Shown one piece after another: positions 1 through 8,628 of a stretch of 41,936 bases of DNA. The translations under genes and the position numbers were made by a program. Location: positions 1-41,936 of the forward strand of contig NZ_BAYD01000093.1 of NCBI RefSeq assembly GCF_000685075.1, read 5' to 3'. This DNA is from Paraburkholderia oxyphila NBRC 105797. Lineage in GTDB: Bacteria > Pseudomonadota > Gammaproteobacteria > Burkholderiales > Burkholderiaceae. Numbering within the stretch: position 1 is the first letter of the stretch; each line of letters starts with the position of its first letter. The notes beneath the pieces are model-generated. The model was not told the DNA's origin. It worked only from the letters and a program-made list of their open reading frames with translations, and made no database searches.

Positions 1-30
1 TCCTGGAGCAGTTAGCGCGCGCGAGTCAGT

Positions 31-717
31 TCACCACGGCAGAGCGATGTCCAGCGTTTCCCGGTTGTCGCCGAGGAACAGTGACGGAAGGAACCGCGAT
101 AGAAACGTGAACTCGTTATAACAGTGCATGAGCAGCGCTCGGCCGAACTCGTCGGGAAATATCTCGGCAACCTCTGCCGGATTCTTGCCTAGAGCGGGAA
201 GGTCTTGTCCTATGTAGAAGTGACTGCGCAGGGCAAGACCCCACTCCGTGTCACGCCCGATATGAAGCAGGCGTCCGCCGAGAATACGTCCGTCTGCCGT
301 TCGTTCAGGGCTTTCGCCCAGTCCAATGCAGCCACATACCGCCGCAGTCAACCGTCCTTCCTTGCGGGCACTGACATACTCGCGCTCCTCAAAGAATTCA
401 GTTGCCTCTCTGAACTGGATCGCGAGCCGCTGTGCCGGCAGCCCCGTGAAAAATTCCTCGACCAGGTGGACAGAGCCGACATGGGTGTCGGTTGTTCCCT
501 CCGCCCACTCACTGCTGACGTGGTCCACAGGATGCCACCAGCGATAGTGGCGCGTGTCCGGCCGCGAGCGAAACCACCACTCGAACATCTCACCGGTGCA
601 GTTGCGCAAATCCGTGCGGCAGGCGACGTGCAGGACGCCGTCGTCCAGTCGTTCGTAGCCCGTCTCAAGGCGCAGCGGAGCGGGATCCAGCAGTTGTCCA
701 ACTTCTCCGAGTCTCAT
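31..717 (-). CDS. PhlG-like (DAPG hydrolase family) C-C bond hydrolase
   Basis: This 228-residue protein resembles the 2,4-diacetylphloroglucinol / phloretin hydrolase family, zinc enzymes that cleave the carbon-carbon bond between an acyl group and an aromatic ring. Visible family features are YRWWHPVDH (His62, His66) and, near the C terminus, MHCYNE with His198 and Glu202 spaced as the H-x3-E zinc pair of PhlG. A Glu-rich stretch (EATEFFEE, about 105-111) could supply the remaining ligand. It is shorter than PhlG (about 290 residues). ATG at 717 is preferred over the upstream TTG at 729 because GGAG lies 6 bases before it. It is the last gene of the long minus-strand catabolic set, 165 bases after the porin. 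The family call is fairly sure; the substrate is inferred only as an acyl-phenol-like compound. Confidence 0.72.
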   Translation of the reverse strand: MRLGEVGQLLDPAPLRLETGYERLDDGVLHVACRTDLRNCTGEMFEWWFRSRPDTRHYRWWHPVDHVSSEWAEGTTDTHVGSVHLVEEFFTGLPAQRLAIQFREATEFFEEREYVSARKEGRLTAAVCGCIGLGESPERTADGRILGGRLLHIGRDTEWGLALRSHFYIGQDLPALGKNPAEVAEIFPDEFGRALLMHCYNEFTFLSRFLPSLFLGDNRETLDIALPW

Positions 718-882
718 ATCTTTCTCCAATAAAATCTCTCGCCTGGTCGATGTGCCTAGCCAGTTGATGATTGCACACTAACGATGCGCAAGATGGGAAT
801 AGAACAAAGCACCTGGCGCCCGTACGATTTTCGTCAGTCACATGCGAGGCTTGCAAAAATTCGCGTTTGCGGGTCGCTAACG

Positions 883-2010
883 TCAAAATGTCGTCGTCAT
901 GCCCACTCGACCGATTGCCTGAGAATGGCCGCTCGATGCTGCGTTCGATCCGAACAACCCATTGATCCATGCTCCCGTTGCCGGATTGTCGCCTGAGGCG
1001 TACTGGTAGACTCCCTCCACATAAACAGCCGTGCGCCTGGAGAACCAGTACATGAGCGAACTCGTTATCTGGTGCGCCTTGTTGTTCTGCAGGGTTGCAT
1101 TGCCTTTCATGTACTCGTAGTTGGCACCGAGCGTCCATGCGTTCGATATGAACCAGTTCGCGCCAATCTGCCCGACATCGATACGTGCGCCCGTCAGCGT
1201 GTTCTCCGTATTGGTATAAAGAAGATTCGCCAGAACGAGACCGCCGAAGTTGTAATGCGCGCCAACGCCGTAGTTTCGGATGCCATCGTGGCCATTATTC
1301 ATCTGAGGGTACTTGACCTCCGTATACGCCGCGCCGACGGCGAAAGGTCCGTGGGAGTAGTTGGCGCCGAAGCTGACGGTATTCCCGGACGAAAAATCTC
1401 CCGCAACCTGGCCAAACCCGTACAATGCGCCGAACGTAAATCCAGAAAAATTTGGCGACCTATATTTGACCGAGTTCGAGACGCGCGAGGACCCGGCAAC
1501 GCGATCGAAGTCAGACGAGCCGGTTGGATTATTCGGGATCCCTAGTGCGGCAAACGGCCCTTGCCTGAAGTTGTAGAACCCGCCATAGAGTAGTGATCCA
1601 TCAAACCCCGCGTTTTGGTCATGGAAGCCCCCGAACAGCAGCGACTCCCACATGAAATCGTGCTGGTTGCCCGCAGTCATGTCGCCAAGATTCGGGTCAG
1701 AAAGTCCCACCCATGCCTGTCGTGCGAAGATCGATCCCGGGTTGGGTATTGAGGCGCCGTCGGCAAGTTCAAACTGGCTCTCCAGCATGAATATCGCCTT
1801 TGTCCCTCCGCCGAGATCCTCAGCTCCTTTCAGACCGAACAGGTTCGGCGCCCAGACACCAGTGTCTAGCCGAGCGTTACCATGACCGCCCTGGTTGCTC
1901 ACGTAGGTGATGCCCGCGTCGAGAAATCCAAACATGGTGACCGAGCTTTGGGCATGCGCGCTCGCCGCGACAAACGACATTGCGGCCAGTGCTACTGTAG
2001 TTCTCCTCAT
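883..2010 (-). CDS. Gram-negative trimeric porin (OmpC/Burkholderia type)
   Basis: Outer-membrane diffusion porin of 375 residues. It has an N-terminal signal peptide ending in AHAQ, followed by the mature start SSVTMFGFLDAGITY, typical of Burkholderiales 16-strand porins. The motif LKGAEDLGGGTKAIF and alternating aromatic beta-strands follow, and the chain ends in a C-terminal Phe (VGMTTTF), the outer-membrane assembly signal. ATG at 2010 is chosen because GGAGGC precedes it with good spacing; an in-frame TTG lies 12 bases upstream. It sits directly downstream of the ABC importer genes, so it probably provides the outer-membrane route for the same substrate. The fold call is secure; specificity cannot be read from sequence. 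Confidence 0.93.
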   Translation of the reverse strand: MRRTTVALAAMSFVAASAHAQSSVTMFGFLDAGITYVSNQGGHGNARLDTGVWAPNLFGLKGAEDLGGGTKAIFMLESQFELADGASIPNPGSIFARQAWVGLSDPNLGDMTAGNQHDFMWESLLFGGFHDQNAGFDGSLLYGGFYNFRQGPFAALGIPNNPTGSSDFDRVAGSSRVSNSVKYRSPNFSGFTFGALYGFGQVAGDFSSGNTVSFGANYSHGPFAVGAAYTEVKYPQMNNGHDGIRNYGVGAHYNFGGLVLANLLYTNTENTLTGARIDVGQIGANWFISNAWTLGANYEYMKGNATLQNNKAHQITSSLMYWFSRRTAVYVEGVYQYASGDNPATGAWINGLFGSNAASSGHSQAIGRVGMTTTF

Positions 2011-2070
2011 TTTTGCCTCCAATTTTCTAATTATTTAAAGTTCGCTGCTGTGATTCAGTCGACGTTGGCG

Positions 2071-3624
2071 TTAATCGGCCGTGCCGAGATACAGATGCCG
2101 TAGCCGGGAATCGTTGCGTATGGAATCAATCGGCCCAGAGAGGGCGAAACGACCATGCTCCATGACGTGAACGTAGTCGGCCAGATCAAGGGCGCGCTCC
2201 ACGTCCTGCTCAACAATCAGCATCGTCATTCCTGACGCTTTCAGGTCGCGTAGAGCGAGATACAGGCGGTCCATCATGACGGGGGCCAGGCCCAGACTGA
2301 TTTCGTCGAACACGATGAGGCGAGGGCGCGCCATCAACGCGCGACCGATGGCGAGCATCTGCTGTTGTCCACCCGACATGGACGTACCCGCTTTTTTCCG
2401 CTTCTCGCGCAAATCTGCAAACACGCTGTACACGTGCTCCAGGCGCTCGTGGATTTCCTTTGAAGGCGCGCCCCGGGCAGCCAGCACGAGGTTCTCTTCC
2501 ACCGTCAATGAACTGAATATCCGTCTGCCTTCCATGCACTGCGCGAAGCCCAGGGCCGCAATGCGATGGGGAGCCGGATCGCGCAAGCGCTTCCCGTCAA
2601 TCTTCATTTCTCCAGCCGTCGGGCGTACCGTGCCGGCGAGAACGTTCGCAAGCGTCGTTTTGCCGGCGCCGTTCGTACCCAGAACGGCAATGACTTCACC
2701 TTTGCCTACAGTGAGGTCGATCCCGTTAAGTACGCGTGCCTGACTATATCCAGCATGGATTCCGCGTAGTTCCAGGAGAGGAGGCGAGGCAGGCTTCTCA
2801 TGCAAATGCCCGGCTGGCGCCGCCGCGCTAGCGCCGGCGGAAGGCGTCTTTTCCGGTGCAGACTGGTTATCCCGATGTTCATTTCCGTGCGCCGTGCCGA
2901 GATAGACCGCTGCCACCTCGTCGCTGGAAAGAACTTCCTTTGTCGGTCCCTCGGCGAATTTCCGGCCGAAGTTCAGAACAATCAGTCGCTGGCAGCACTC
3001 CCGCACTACGCGCAGAACGTGTTCAATGATGATGATCCCCGCAACCTCGCCTGCGAGTGAGTGAATCAATTCGATGAGTTCGGTAATTTCGCTGTCGACG
3101 AGACCAGCGCCGACTTCATCGAGTAGCAGGATTCTGGGTTCGAGCGCGAGCGCTCTTGCCACCTCCAGGCGCTTCCTGCGCAGCAGCGGCAGGTGCCTGG
3201 CCGGTAGATCTGCGCAGTCCAGCAACCCGGTACGCTCGAGGATCCGGTCGCACGCCTCGATCGCGTCGCGTTTCGAGCAAAAGGGATGAAGACTGTATCG
3301 GGCGGCGAGCAGGTTTTCGCGCACCGTCATGTTCAGGAATGGACGCGGGATCTGATAGGTGCGACCAATCCCTGAGCGCGCGCGTGCGGCTGCCCCGAGC
3401 CCGGTTATGTCCTCGCCCTGGAAGTAGACTTGCCCTCCATCTGCCTTTACGGCTCCGCCGAGTAATCCGATCAGGGTAGATTTTCCGGCACCGTTGGGTC
3501 CAACTACTCCGAGTATCTCGCCATTGGCGACAGAGAGCGACACGGAGTCGGTAGCAACGAGCCCGCCATAGCGTTTAACAAGATCGGACGCGAGCAGCAG
3601 CGGGGTGGAATGTCCGATTTTCAT
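2071..3624 (-). CDS. Fused LivG-LivF ABC transporter ATPase
   Basis: One 517-residue chain carries two ABC ATPase domains that are normally separate proteins (LivG and LivF) in branched-chain amino acid / aromatic compound importers. Domain 1 (about 10-245) has Walker A GPNGAGKST (42-50) and Walker B LLLDE, but a non-consensus signature region (LPLLRRKRLEVARAL) in place of LSGGQ. A linker rich in Ala, Pro and Ser (about 250-280) leads to domain 2, with Walker A GTNGAGKTT, canonical signature SGGQQQ and Walker B LIVFDE. The start codon overlaps the livM stop as ATGA, so translation is probably coupled. It drives ATP-dependent uptake with the LivH and LivM permeases upstream. The ATPase identity is secure; the importer's ligand is unknown, but context points to an aromatic or acyl acid. 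Confidence 0.93.
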   Translation of the reverse strand: MKIGHSTPLLLASDLVKRYGGLVATDSVSLSVANGEILGVVGPNGAGKSTLIGLLGGAVKADGGQVYFQGEDITGLGAAARARSGIGRTYQIPRPFLNMTVRENLLAARYSLHPFCSKRDAIEACDRILERTGLLDCADLPARHLPLLRRKRLEVARALALEPRILLLDEVGAGLVDSEITELIELIHSLAGEVAGIIIIEHVLRVVRECCQRLIVLNFGRKFAEGPTKEVLSSDEVAAVYLGTAHGNEHRDNQSAPEKTPSAGASAAAPAGHLHEKPASPPLLELRGIHAGYSQARVLNGIDLTVGKGEVIAVLGTNGAGKTTLANVLAGTVRPTAGEMKIDGKRLRDPAPHRIAALGFAQCMEGRRIFSSLTVEENLVLAARGAPSKEIHERLEHVYSVFADLREKRKKAGTSMSGGQQQMLAIGRALMARPRLIVFDEISLGLAPVMMDRLYLALRDLKASGMTMLIVEQDVERALDLADYVHVMEHGRFALSGPIDSIRNDSRLRHLYLGTAD

Positions 3625-4616
3625 GATTTCCCCTTTCGGCCAAGCGTGCTTTCAATCAATCCAGCGATGCCCTGTGGCGCGAAACGTATGACGCCCATCA
3701 GGATGACGCCAGTCAATGCGAGTTGAAGAGCAGGCCAGTCGGCCAGCGCTTCGCCCAGCACAACCACGAAAATGGTGCCCAACACGGGGCCGGCGCGCAG
3801 TCCCTGTCCGCCGATGATCACGATGGATAGTGCGCTGATGGTCCACTGGAGGCCGAACGTCCCATAGGGCTCGACCGTGCCAAGCTTTAGCGCCTGGAGT
3901 GCGCCTGCGATACTGGTCAGAGCGCCCGCCAACACGAAGGCGATGAGTTTGACCCGGAAGGTGCGCACACCAAGTTGTGACGCCGAGTCCTCGTCGTCGC
4001 GCACCGCACGAAGCAGCACGGAGAACCGTGAACGCGTTGCGACGTTCATGACGACCATGGTGACTGTCACCAGGACGATCGCCATGAGGAATAGCGTGCG
4101 TAAGCCCGGTGGGTCCTGAGAAAGCACGATGCCGGATGCTCCACCGAATCCGCCGTAGTTGACCATGAACAGTCGCAGCGCCTCGGCGAGCGCGAGTGTG
4201 CCGACCGTAAAATAGAGACCGCGAAGCCTGAAGACACCTTTCGAGACGACCAGGCAAAGCCCCGCGCCAGTGAGGCCGGAAAGCGGGATTGCTATCCATG
4301 GCGGTACGCCCAGCAGGTTGACAAGACCTGTCATCGAATACGCGCCAGCACCGAAGAACGCTGCTGTGCCGAGGGAAACCATCCCGCCATAGCCCGCCAT
4401 GAGGTTCCATGCCTCGGCAACCGTCAATAGCAGCAGGAGTCGGAAGCCGACTTCCAGGGCATAGTCGCCCATTTGCGGGACAACGATACCGACAAGCAGA
4501 AGAAGAGCGCCTGTAACGATTAGCGGGATGAAGGCGCTCGACGAAGAACGGGTGACGGCGATCCGGACCTGCTCCCTGGCCACCTGTGATTGGGGATTGT
4601 TGATGAGATTAGTCAT
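3621..4616 (-). CDS. Branched-chain-type ABC transporter permease LivM
   Basis: Inner-membrane permease of 331 residues, of the LivM family. A short N-terminal cytoplasmic segment (about 30 residues) is followed by many hydrophobic helices. The family loop AVRDDEDSASQLGVRTFRVKL contacts the ATPase, and GLQWTISALSIVIIGGQG is the typical late transmembrane segment. The start overlaps the livH stop (TAATG) and the stop overlaps the livGF start (ATGA), giving a tightly coupled operon. It would form the translocation channel with LivH for the substrate delivered by the binding protein encoded at 5525-6721. Confidence 0.93.
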   Translation of the reverse strand: MTNLINNPQSQVAREQVRIAVTRSSSSAFIPLIVTGALLLLVGIVVPQMGDYALEVGFRLLLLLTVAEAWNLMAGYGGMVSLGTAAFFGAGAYSMTGLVNLLGVPPWIAIPLSGLTGAGLCLVVSKGVFRLRGLYFTVGTLALAEALRLFMVNYGGFGGASGIVLSQDPPGLRTLFLMAIVLVTVTMVVMNVATRSRFSVLLRAVRDDEDSASQLGVRTFRVKLIAFVLAGALTSIAGALQALKLGTVEPYGTFGLQWTISALSIVIIGGQGLRAGPVLGTIFVVVLGEALADWPALQLALTGVILMGVIRFAPQGIAGLIESTLGRKGKS

Positions 4617-5503
4617 TAGCGTACTCCGGACACCATGCCCTGCGGACGCAGCGCAAGGGCGAAGAGAAAGATGACGAGGCCCACCAGATCGCGATATCCA
4701 TCACCGAAAACGAGCGCGCCGATACTCTGGAGAACGCCGAGCGTGATACCCGCCGCGAGTGTCCCAAAGATGTTTCCGATGCCGCCCATGACGACGACCG
4801 CAAAGCTCATCAGCAGATATGTCGAGCCGGTGCTCGGTGTGAACGAAAACGCGGTCGCAATGAGCACGCCGCCCATTGCCGCGCAAGCCGCACCAAGCGC
4901 AAAGGTGAGTGCATGGACCTTGCTGACGTCGACACCCATGACCGCAGCTGCGGCGGGATCGACTGCCGCAGCGCGCAACTCGCGACCGAACCTGGTTCGC
5001 GTAATCAAGCCATGTACTCCCAGCGTCAATGCCACGGAAACGACAAATCCGATAACGTAGATCTCCGCGACTGTGACAGGACCCGCTGTGAGCGGCCGCG
5101 CGGCGTAGCTTGTATTGATCGCCCGCGTGTCGGCGCTGAAGCACAACAGGTACAGATTCTGGAGGATGATCGAAACGCCAAACATCGTCATCATCGGAGC
5201 TTCGGTGCCTTTGTTTGCCAGCGGCCTGATGAGCATCCCGTAGAAAGGGAGCGCAATAGCGCCCATCACCACCGCAACAAGCGGCAAGCTGAGAAGAGGA
5301 TCAAGGCCGGCGTATTGGGCCAGGAAGAATCCGATGTACGCGCCGCCCACAAGCAATTCTCCATGCGCCAGATTGACAAGGCGCATCACACCCAGCGCGA
5401 TAGACAGGCCCAGCGCAGTCAGAGCCAGCATTCCTCCGAGCAGCAGACCGGACGCCAGTCCGCTAAGGACTACAGATAAATCTGGAAGCGAGTTCTCGAG
5501 CAT
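4616..5503 (-). CDS. Branched-chain-type ABC transporter permease LivH
   Basis: Inner-membrane permease of 295 residues, of the LivH family. It shows the N-terminal GLLLGGMLALTALGLSIALGVMRLVNLAHGEL block typical of LivH (given here only as a landmark at about residues 19-50), the ATPase-contact loop RELRAAAVDPAAAAVMGVD, and the late segment FAVVVMGGIGNIFGTLAAG. ATG at 5503 has GGAG 8 bases upstream. It lies just after the periplasmic binding protein and overlaps livM by TAATG. With LivM it makes the heterodimeric channel of the importer. Confidence 0.93.
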   Translation of the reverse strand: MLENSLPDLSVVLSGLASGLLLGGMLALTALGLSIALGVMRLVNLAHGELLVGGAYIGFFLAQYAGLDPLLSLPLVAVVMGAIALPFYGMLIRPLANKGTEAPMMTMFGVSIILQNLYLLCFSADTRAINTSYAARPLTAGPVTVAEIYVIGFVVSVALTLGVHGLITRTRFGRELRAAAVDPAAAAVMGVDVSKVHALTFALGAACAAMGGVLIATAFSFTPSTGSTYLLMSFAVVVMGGIGNIFGTLAAGITLGVLQSIGALVFGDGYRDLVGLVIFLFALALRPQGMVSGVR

Positions 5504-5524
5504 GATCTTTTCTCCAGCCGTGCG

Positions 5525-6721
5525 TCATTGAACCGTCGGCAGCGGAAAGAGCAGCTTTCCGTTGGCCTTGTCTTGTGGCCATACCGTCACTGCCTTCCCG
5601 TTCTGCCATTGCATGACCGCAACGGGAATTCGGGATGTGTGATCTGCCTCGAACTTCACGGGTCCGACGACGTAGGTCCTGTTCGTCTTTCCTACTGCCA
5701 GGTTGATCTTTTCGCGGTCAAGGCTTCCCGCATGTGCGATCGCATCCAGTAGCACCTGAGCAGCCGCGTACGAATCGGCAATGTGCTGGCTTTGGGTTTG
5801 ATGAGTCTCGGACTCAAAGCGTTTGCCGAGATCCGCCGCGCCGGGATAGGGAAAGCTGGGATCCCAGTAGCCACCGACCAGAACGCCATCAGCCAACTTT
5901 CCTAGCGCTCTGGCGAATTGTTCCGGCTCCGCACCCTTTTCCATGACCAGCAGCTTGGGGTGAAAGTCAGCCGATTCCATTTGTTTGCGCATCGCGATCG
6001 CCTGAGGAGGAATCGCATCGACCAGCGCGATGTCCGCGCTGTCCGCCTTGGCCTGATTGATCATCGTCGTGAATTGCTGCGCGTCGACGGGAAACGAGTC
6101 CTGACGTACGAGCGTGTAGCCTCCCTTGGCGAGCGCGTTGGGCCAGATCTCGCCGCCGACGACCCGGCCGTCGGGCCCATTGTCAGACAGGATCGATACC
6201 TTTTTGTTGGTCTGCAATCGATAGTCCGCGAGCATTCGAAATGGAGCGGTTCCCAGATCGGCTTCATCAAAGAAGAGCACCCAGGCGTATTTCCACTGCC
6301 GGATTGCCCTGAATGCGCCGAGCGGATCACAGCCCGATACAAGCGGGACCCGGCGACGCTCCGCCACGAGCGCCCCGGCGTTCACTAGCGCGGGCGTGCA
6401 CGAGCCGAGCATTCCGACGACGCCATCCCGGGAGATCAGCGTCTCCGTGTTACTCGCCGTGACATTCGGGTCGGTTTTATCATCCCGGATGACCAGCTTC
6501 ACCTGATATTGGGCGTTGCCGATCTTGATGCCACCGGCTTTGTTGATATCGTTCACAGCGGTCTCGTAGCCCCATTTCTGATAGGCCCCAAAACCCGCAA
6601 GCGGGCCGGACAGCGGCAGGGAGGCACCGATCGTTACCTCATCGGCCCTGACTGCCGTTGCGGCGAGACCAAGCGATGCGAGGATGATGGTAGCGCCAAT
6701 ATAATTTGGAATCCTGATCAT
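5525..6721 (-). CDS. ABC transporter periplasmic substrate-binding protein (LivK-like)
   Basis: Periplasmic type I ligand-binding protein of 398 residues. Translation from ATG at 6721 gives MIRIPNYIGATIILASLGLA...AVRADE, a clean Sec signal peptide, and GGAGACAAA precedes this codon. The open frame extends 76 codons further upstream, but that part has no signal peptide or family similarity. The mature start VTIGASLPLSGPLAGFG is the hallmark of the LivK / aromatic-acid binding family. It is the first gene of the ABC cassette, followed by livH after 21 bases. Its neighbours (BKACE, hydroxyacyl-CoA dehydrogenase, cyclase) suggest a carboxylate or aromatic ligand rather than an amino acid; this is inference. 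Confidence 0.92.
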   Translation of the reverse strand: MIRIPNYIGATIILASLGLAATAVRADEVTIGASLPLSGPLAGFGAYQKWGYETAVNDINKAGGIKIGNAQYQVKLVIRDDKTDPNVTASNTETLISRDGVVGMLGSCTPALVNAGALVAERRRVPLVSGCDPLGAFRAIRQWKYAWVLFFDEADLGTAPFRMLADYRLQTNKKVSILSDNGPDGRVVGGEIWPNALAKGGYTLVRQDSFPVDAQQFTTMINQAKADSADIALVDAIPPQAIAMRKQMESADFHPKLLVMEKGAEPEQFARALGKLADGVLVGGYWDPSFPYPGAADLGKRFESETHQTQSQHIADSYAAAQVLLDAIAHAGSLDREKINLAVGKTNRTYVVGPVKFEADHTSRIPVAVMQWQNGKAVTVWPQDKANGKLLFPLPTVQ

Positions 6722-6764
6722 TTTGTCTCCAGATATATTCGTTTTGTAGTTATGCCCGGTTTGC

Positions 6765-7703
6765 CTAAAACGCCGTCTGGTCGGATCCTTTAAGATCCAG
6801 CATCTGGCGCGCTTCGTCCGGCGTTGCGATCTCGAGCCCCAGCTCATCGAGAATTCGCCGGATTTTGTGGACCTGTTCGGCATTGCTCTGCGCCATCTGG
6901 CCGCGACCCAGATAGAGGCTGTCCTCGAGACCGACTCGCACGTTTGCACCGGCGACAGCGGCTTGCGTCAGCAAGGGCATTTGATGCCTGCCTGCGGCCA
7001 GCACCGACCACTGATAGCTGTCTCCGAAGAGCCGGTTCGCGGTTTCCCGCATGAAAGTCACGCATTGGGGATCGGGTCCGATGCCGCCGAGAATGCCGAA
7101 GATTGTCTGGATAAAGAAGGGGGGCTTTACCAGCCCGGCGTCGACGAAGTGTGCGAGGTTGTACAGGTGGCCAACGTCATAGCACTCGAACTCGAAACGT
7201 GTCCCGCAACCCTCGCCAAGGTGTTCAAGGATGTGCCGAATGTCCCGGAACGTGTTTCGAAAGATGATGTCCTCGGTGCCTTCGATATAATTTTTCTCCC
7301 ACGGGTATTTCCATTCCTTGATCCTGTTCGCAGCAGGGTGAATGGAAAAATTCATCGAACCCATATTCAGTGACGCCATCTCGGGCCGGAAGCGAAGGGG
7401 TGGAGCGAGCCTTTCCTCGAGCGTCATCTTCGTCGAGCCGCCAGACGTGATATTGATGATGGCGTCCGTTTTCGCCTTGATTGCGCCGAGGAACTGCTCG
7501 AATATCGCCGGATCGGCGCTCGGGCGACCGTCGCTGGGGTCGCGCGCGTGCAGGTGGAGGATCGCGGCGCCAGCCTGCGCAGCCTCGACGGCCTGCGTCG
7601 TGATTTCCGCCGGAGTCAGCGGAAGGTAGGGGGACATGGAGGGTGTGTGGATTGCGCCGGTCACCGCACACGTGATGATTACCTTCTTCGGGTTCTTGGC
7701 CAT
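6765..7703 (-). CDS. Beta-keto acid cleavage enzyme (BKACE, DUF849), copy 1
   Basis: Zinc-dependent TIM-barrel enzyme of 312 residues. The family condenses a beta-keto acid with acetyl-CoA to give acetoacetate and a new CoA ester; Kce of lysine fermentation and the dehydrocarnitine cleavage enzyme are members. The zinc motif LHLHARDP (His50, His52) and the RVGLEDSLYLG loop with the third ligand Glu are present. ATG at 7703 is preferred over an upstream start at 7736, because the latter overlaps the preceding gene and AGGA lies before 7703. It follows the hydroxyacyl-CoA dehydrogenase by 4 bases, an arrangement also seen in carnitine catabolism. It is closely similar to the second copy at 15483-16409. 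Confidence 0.9.
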   Translation of the reverse strand: MAKNPKKVIITCAVTGAIHTPSMSPYLPLTPAEITTQAVEAAQAGAAILHLHARDPSDGRPSADPAIFEQFLGAIKAKTDAIINITSGGSTKMTLEERLAPPLRFRPEMASLNMGSMNFSIHPAANRIKEWKYPWEKNYIEGTEDIIFRNTFRDIRHILEHLGEGCGTRFEFECYDVGHLYNLAHFVDAGLVKPPFFIQTIFGILGGIGPDPQCVTFMRETANRLFGDSYQWSVLAAGRHQMPLLTQAAVAGANVRVGLEDSLYLGRGQMAQSNAEQVHKIRRILDELGLEIATPDEARQMLDLKGSDQTAF

Positions 7704-7707
7704 TTGA

Positions 7708-8622
7708 TTACTTTTCCTCGCAGCGATCTGCCGCATCCATTGCCTTCAGATGTTGAAATATCGATGATCGGAGTTCCGCCTGCTGTTCTGCAGTCCATCG
7801 ACGAAAGCCGTGGCCGGTTTTCATTCCCAGCCGGCCGCTCTTCACGAGCGCGTCCAGATACGGCGAAGGGACCGGCTGGCAGTCGATGGCCGGAAGCAGG
7901 ACCTGGTGGATCGCGAGCGTCAGATCTGTGCCAACGAGGTCGGCATTTTCCAGCGGCCCAAGCACGGGCAGGCGCCGGCCAAAACTCGCCTTGACGACCG
8001 TGTCGACGGTCTCGGCGTCGCAGACACCGTTCGCAACCAGTGCGATCGCTTCCCGCCAGAGTGCGTGCTGCAGGCGGTTGCCAATAAAGCCCGGAATGTC
8101 CTTCTCGACCATGGCCGGTGTCTTGCCGGCACGCGTCAGCAGATCGAACATCCGTCGAGCGATCGCGTGATCGGTGTCCGGAGTTTTGATGACCTCCACC
8201 AGTGGCACGAGGAAGGGCGGGTTCCACCAGTGTGTACCCATTGCCCGGTGCCCCGACTCCAGCCGCTCCACGATGCGGGTGATCGGGATGGCCGAAGTGT
8301 TGCTGGCGAGGATCGCATTCGCCGGCGCCAGGCTTTCGAGCTGCGCGAACAGCGTTTGCTTCCAGGAAAGGTCTTCGGGACCGGCTTCAAATACAATGTC
8401 CGCGTCGTTGACCGCCTCACCGAGCTCGGCCGCTGGCGTGATATTCGCAGCGCAGGCGCTATCGAGCGCGAGCTCGAGCAGGTTGTGCTCCGTGCGCGTT
8501 ACGAGAGATGCAAGAGCATCATGGTTCACGTCAAAGACCGTGACCTGATGCCCTGCGAGCGCAAACACCTGCGCGATGCCTTGACCCATGAGGCCCGCGC
8601 CAACAATACCTATCTTTTCCAT
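7708..8622 (-). CDS. 3-hydroxyacyl-CoA dehydrogenase family protein
   Basis: NAD-dependent dehydrogenase of 304 residues that oxidises a beta-hydroxy group to a beta-keto group. The N-terminal Rossmann motif is GIVGAGLMGQGIA (5-17), with acidic Asp at the end of strand 2 (VFDVN) predicting NAD. The catalytic segment is SNTSAIPI...MGTHWWNPPFLVPLVEV, where His precedes WNPP as in lambda-crystallin/3HCDH proteins. The C-terminal 3HCDH helical domain includes DIPGFIGNRLQ. It lies between the SDR and the BKACE; the product of this enzyme (a beta-keto acid or ester) is exactly the type of substrate BKACE cleaves. It could be an L-carnitine dehydrogenase-like enzyme, but aromatic context makes another hydroxy acid more likely. 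Confidence 0.88.
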   Translation of the reverse strand: MEKIGIVGAGLMGQGIAQVFALAGHQVTVFDVNHDALASLVTRTEHNLLELALDSACAANITPAAELGEAVNDADIVFEAGPEDLSWKQTLFAQLESLAPANAILASNTSAIPITRIVERLESGHRAMGTHWWNPPFLVPLVEVIKTPDTDHAIARRMFDLLTRAGKTPAMVEKDIPGFIGNRLQHALWREAIALVANGVCDAETVDTVVKASFGRRLPVLGPLENADLVGTDLTLAIHQVLLPAIDCQPVPSPYLDALVKSGRLGMKTGHGFRRWTAEQQAELRSSIFQHLKAMDAADRCEEK

Positions 8623-8628
8623 GGAAGG

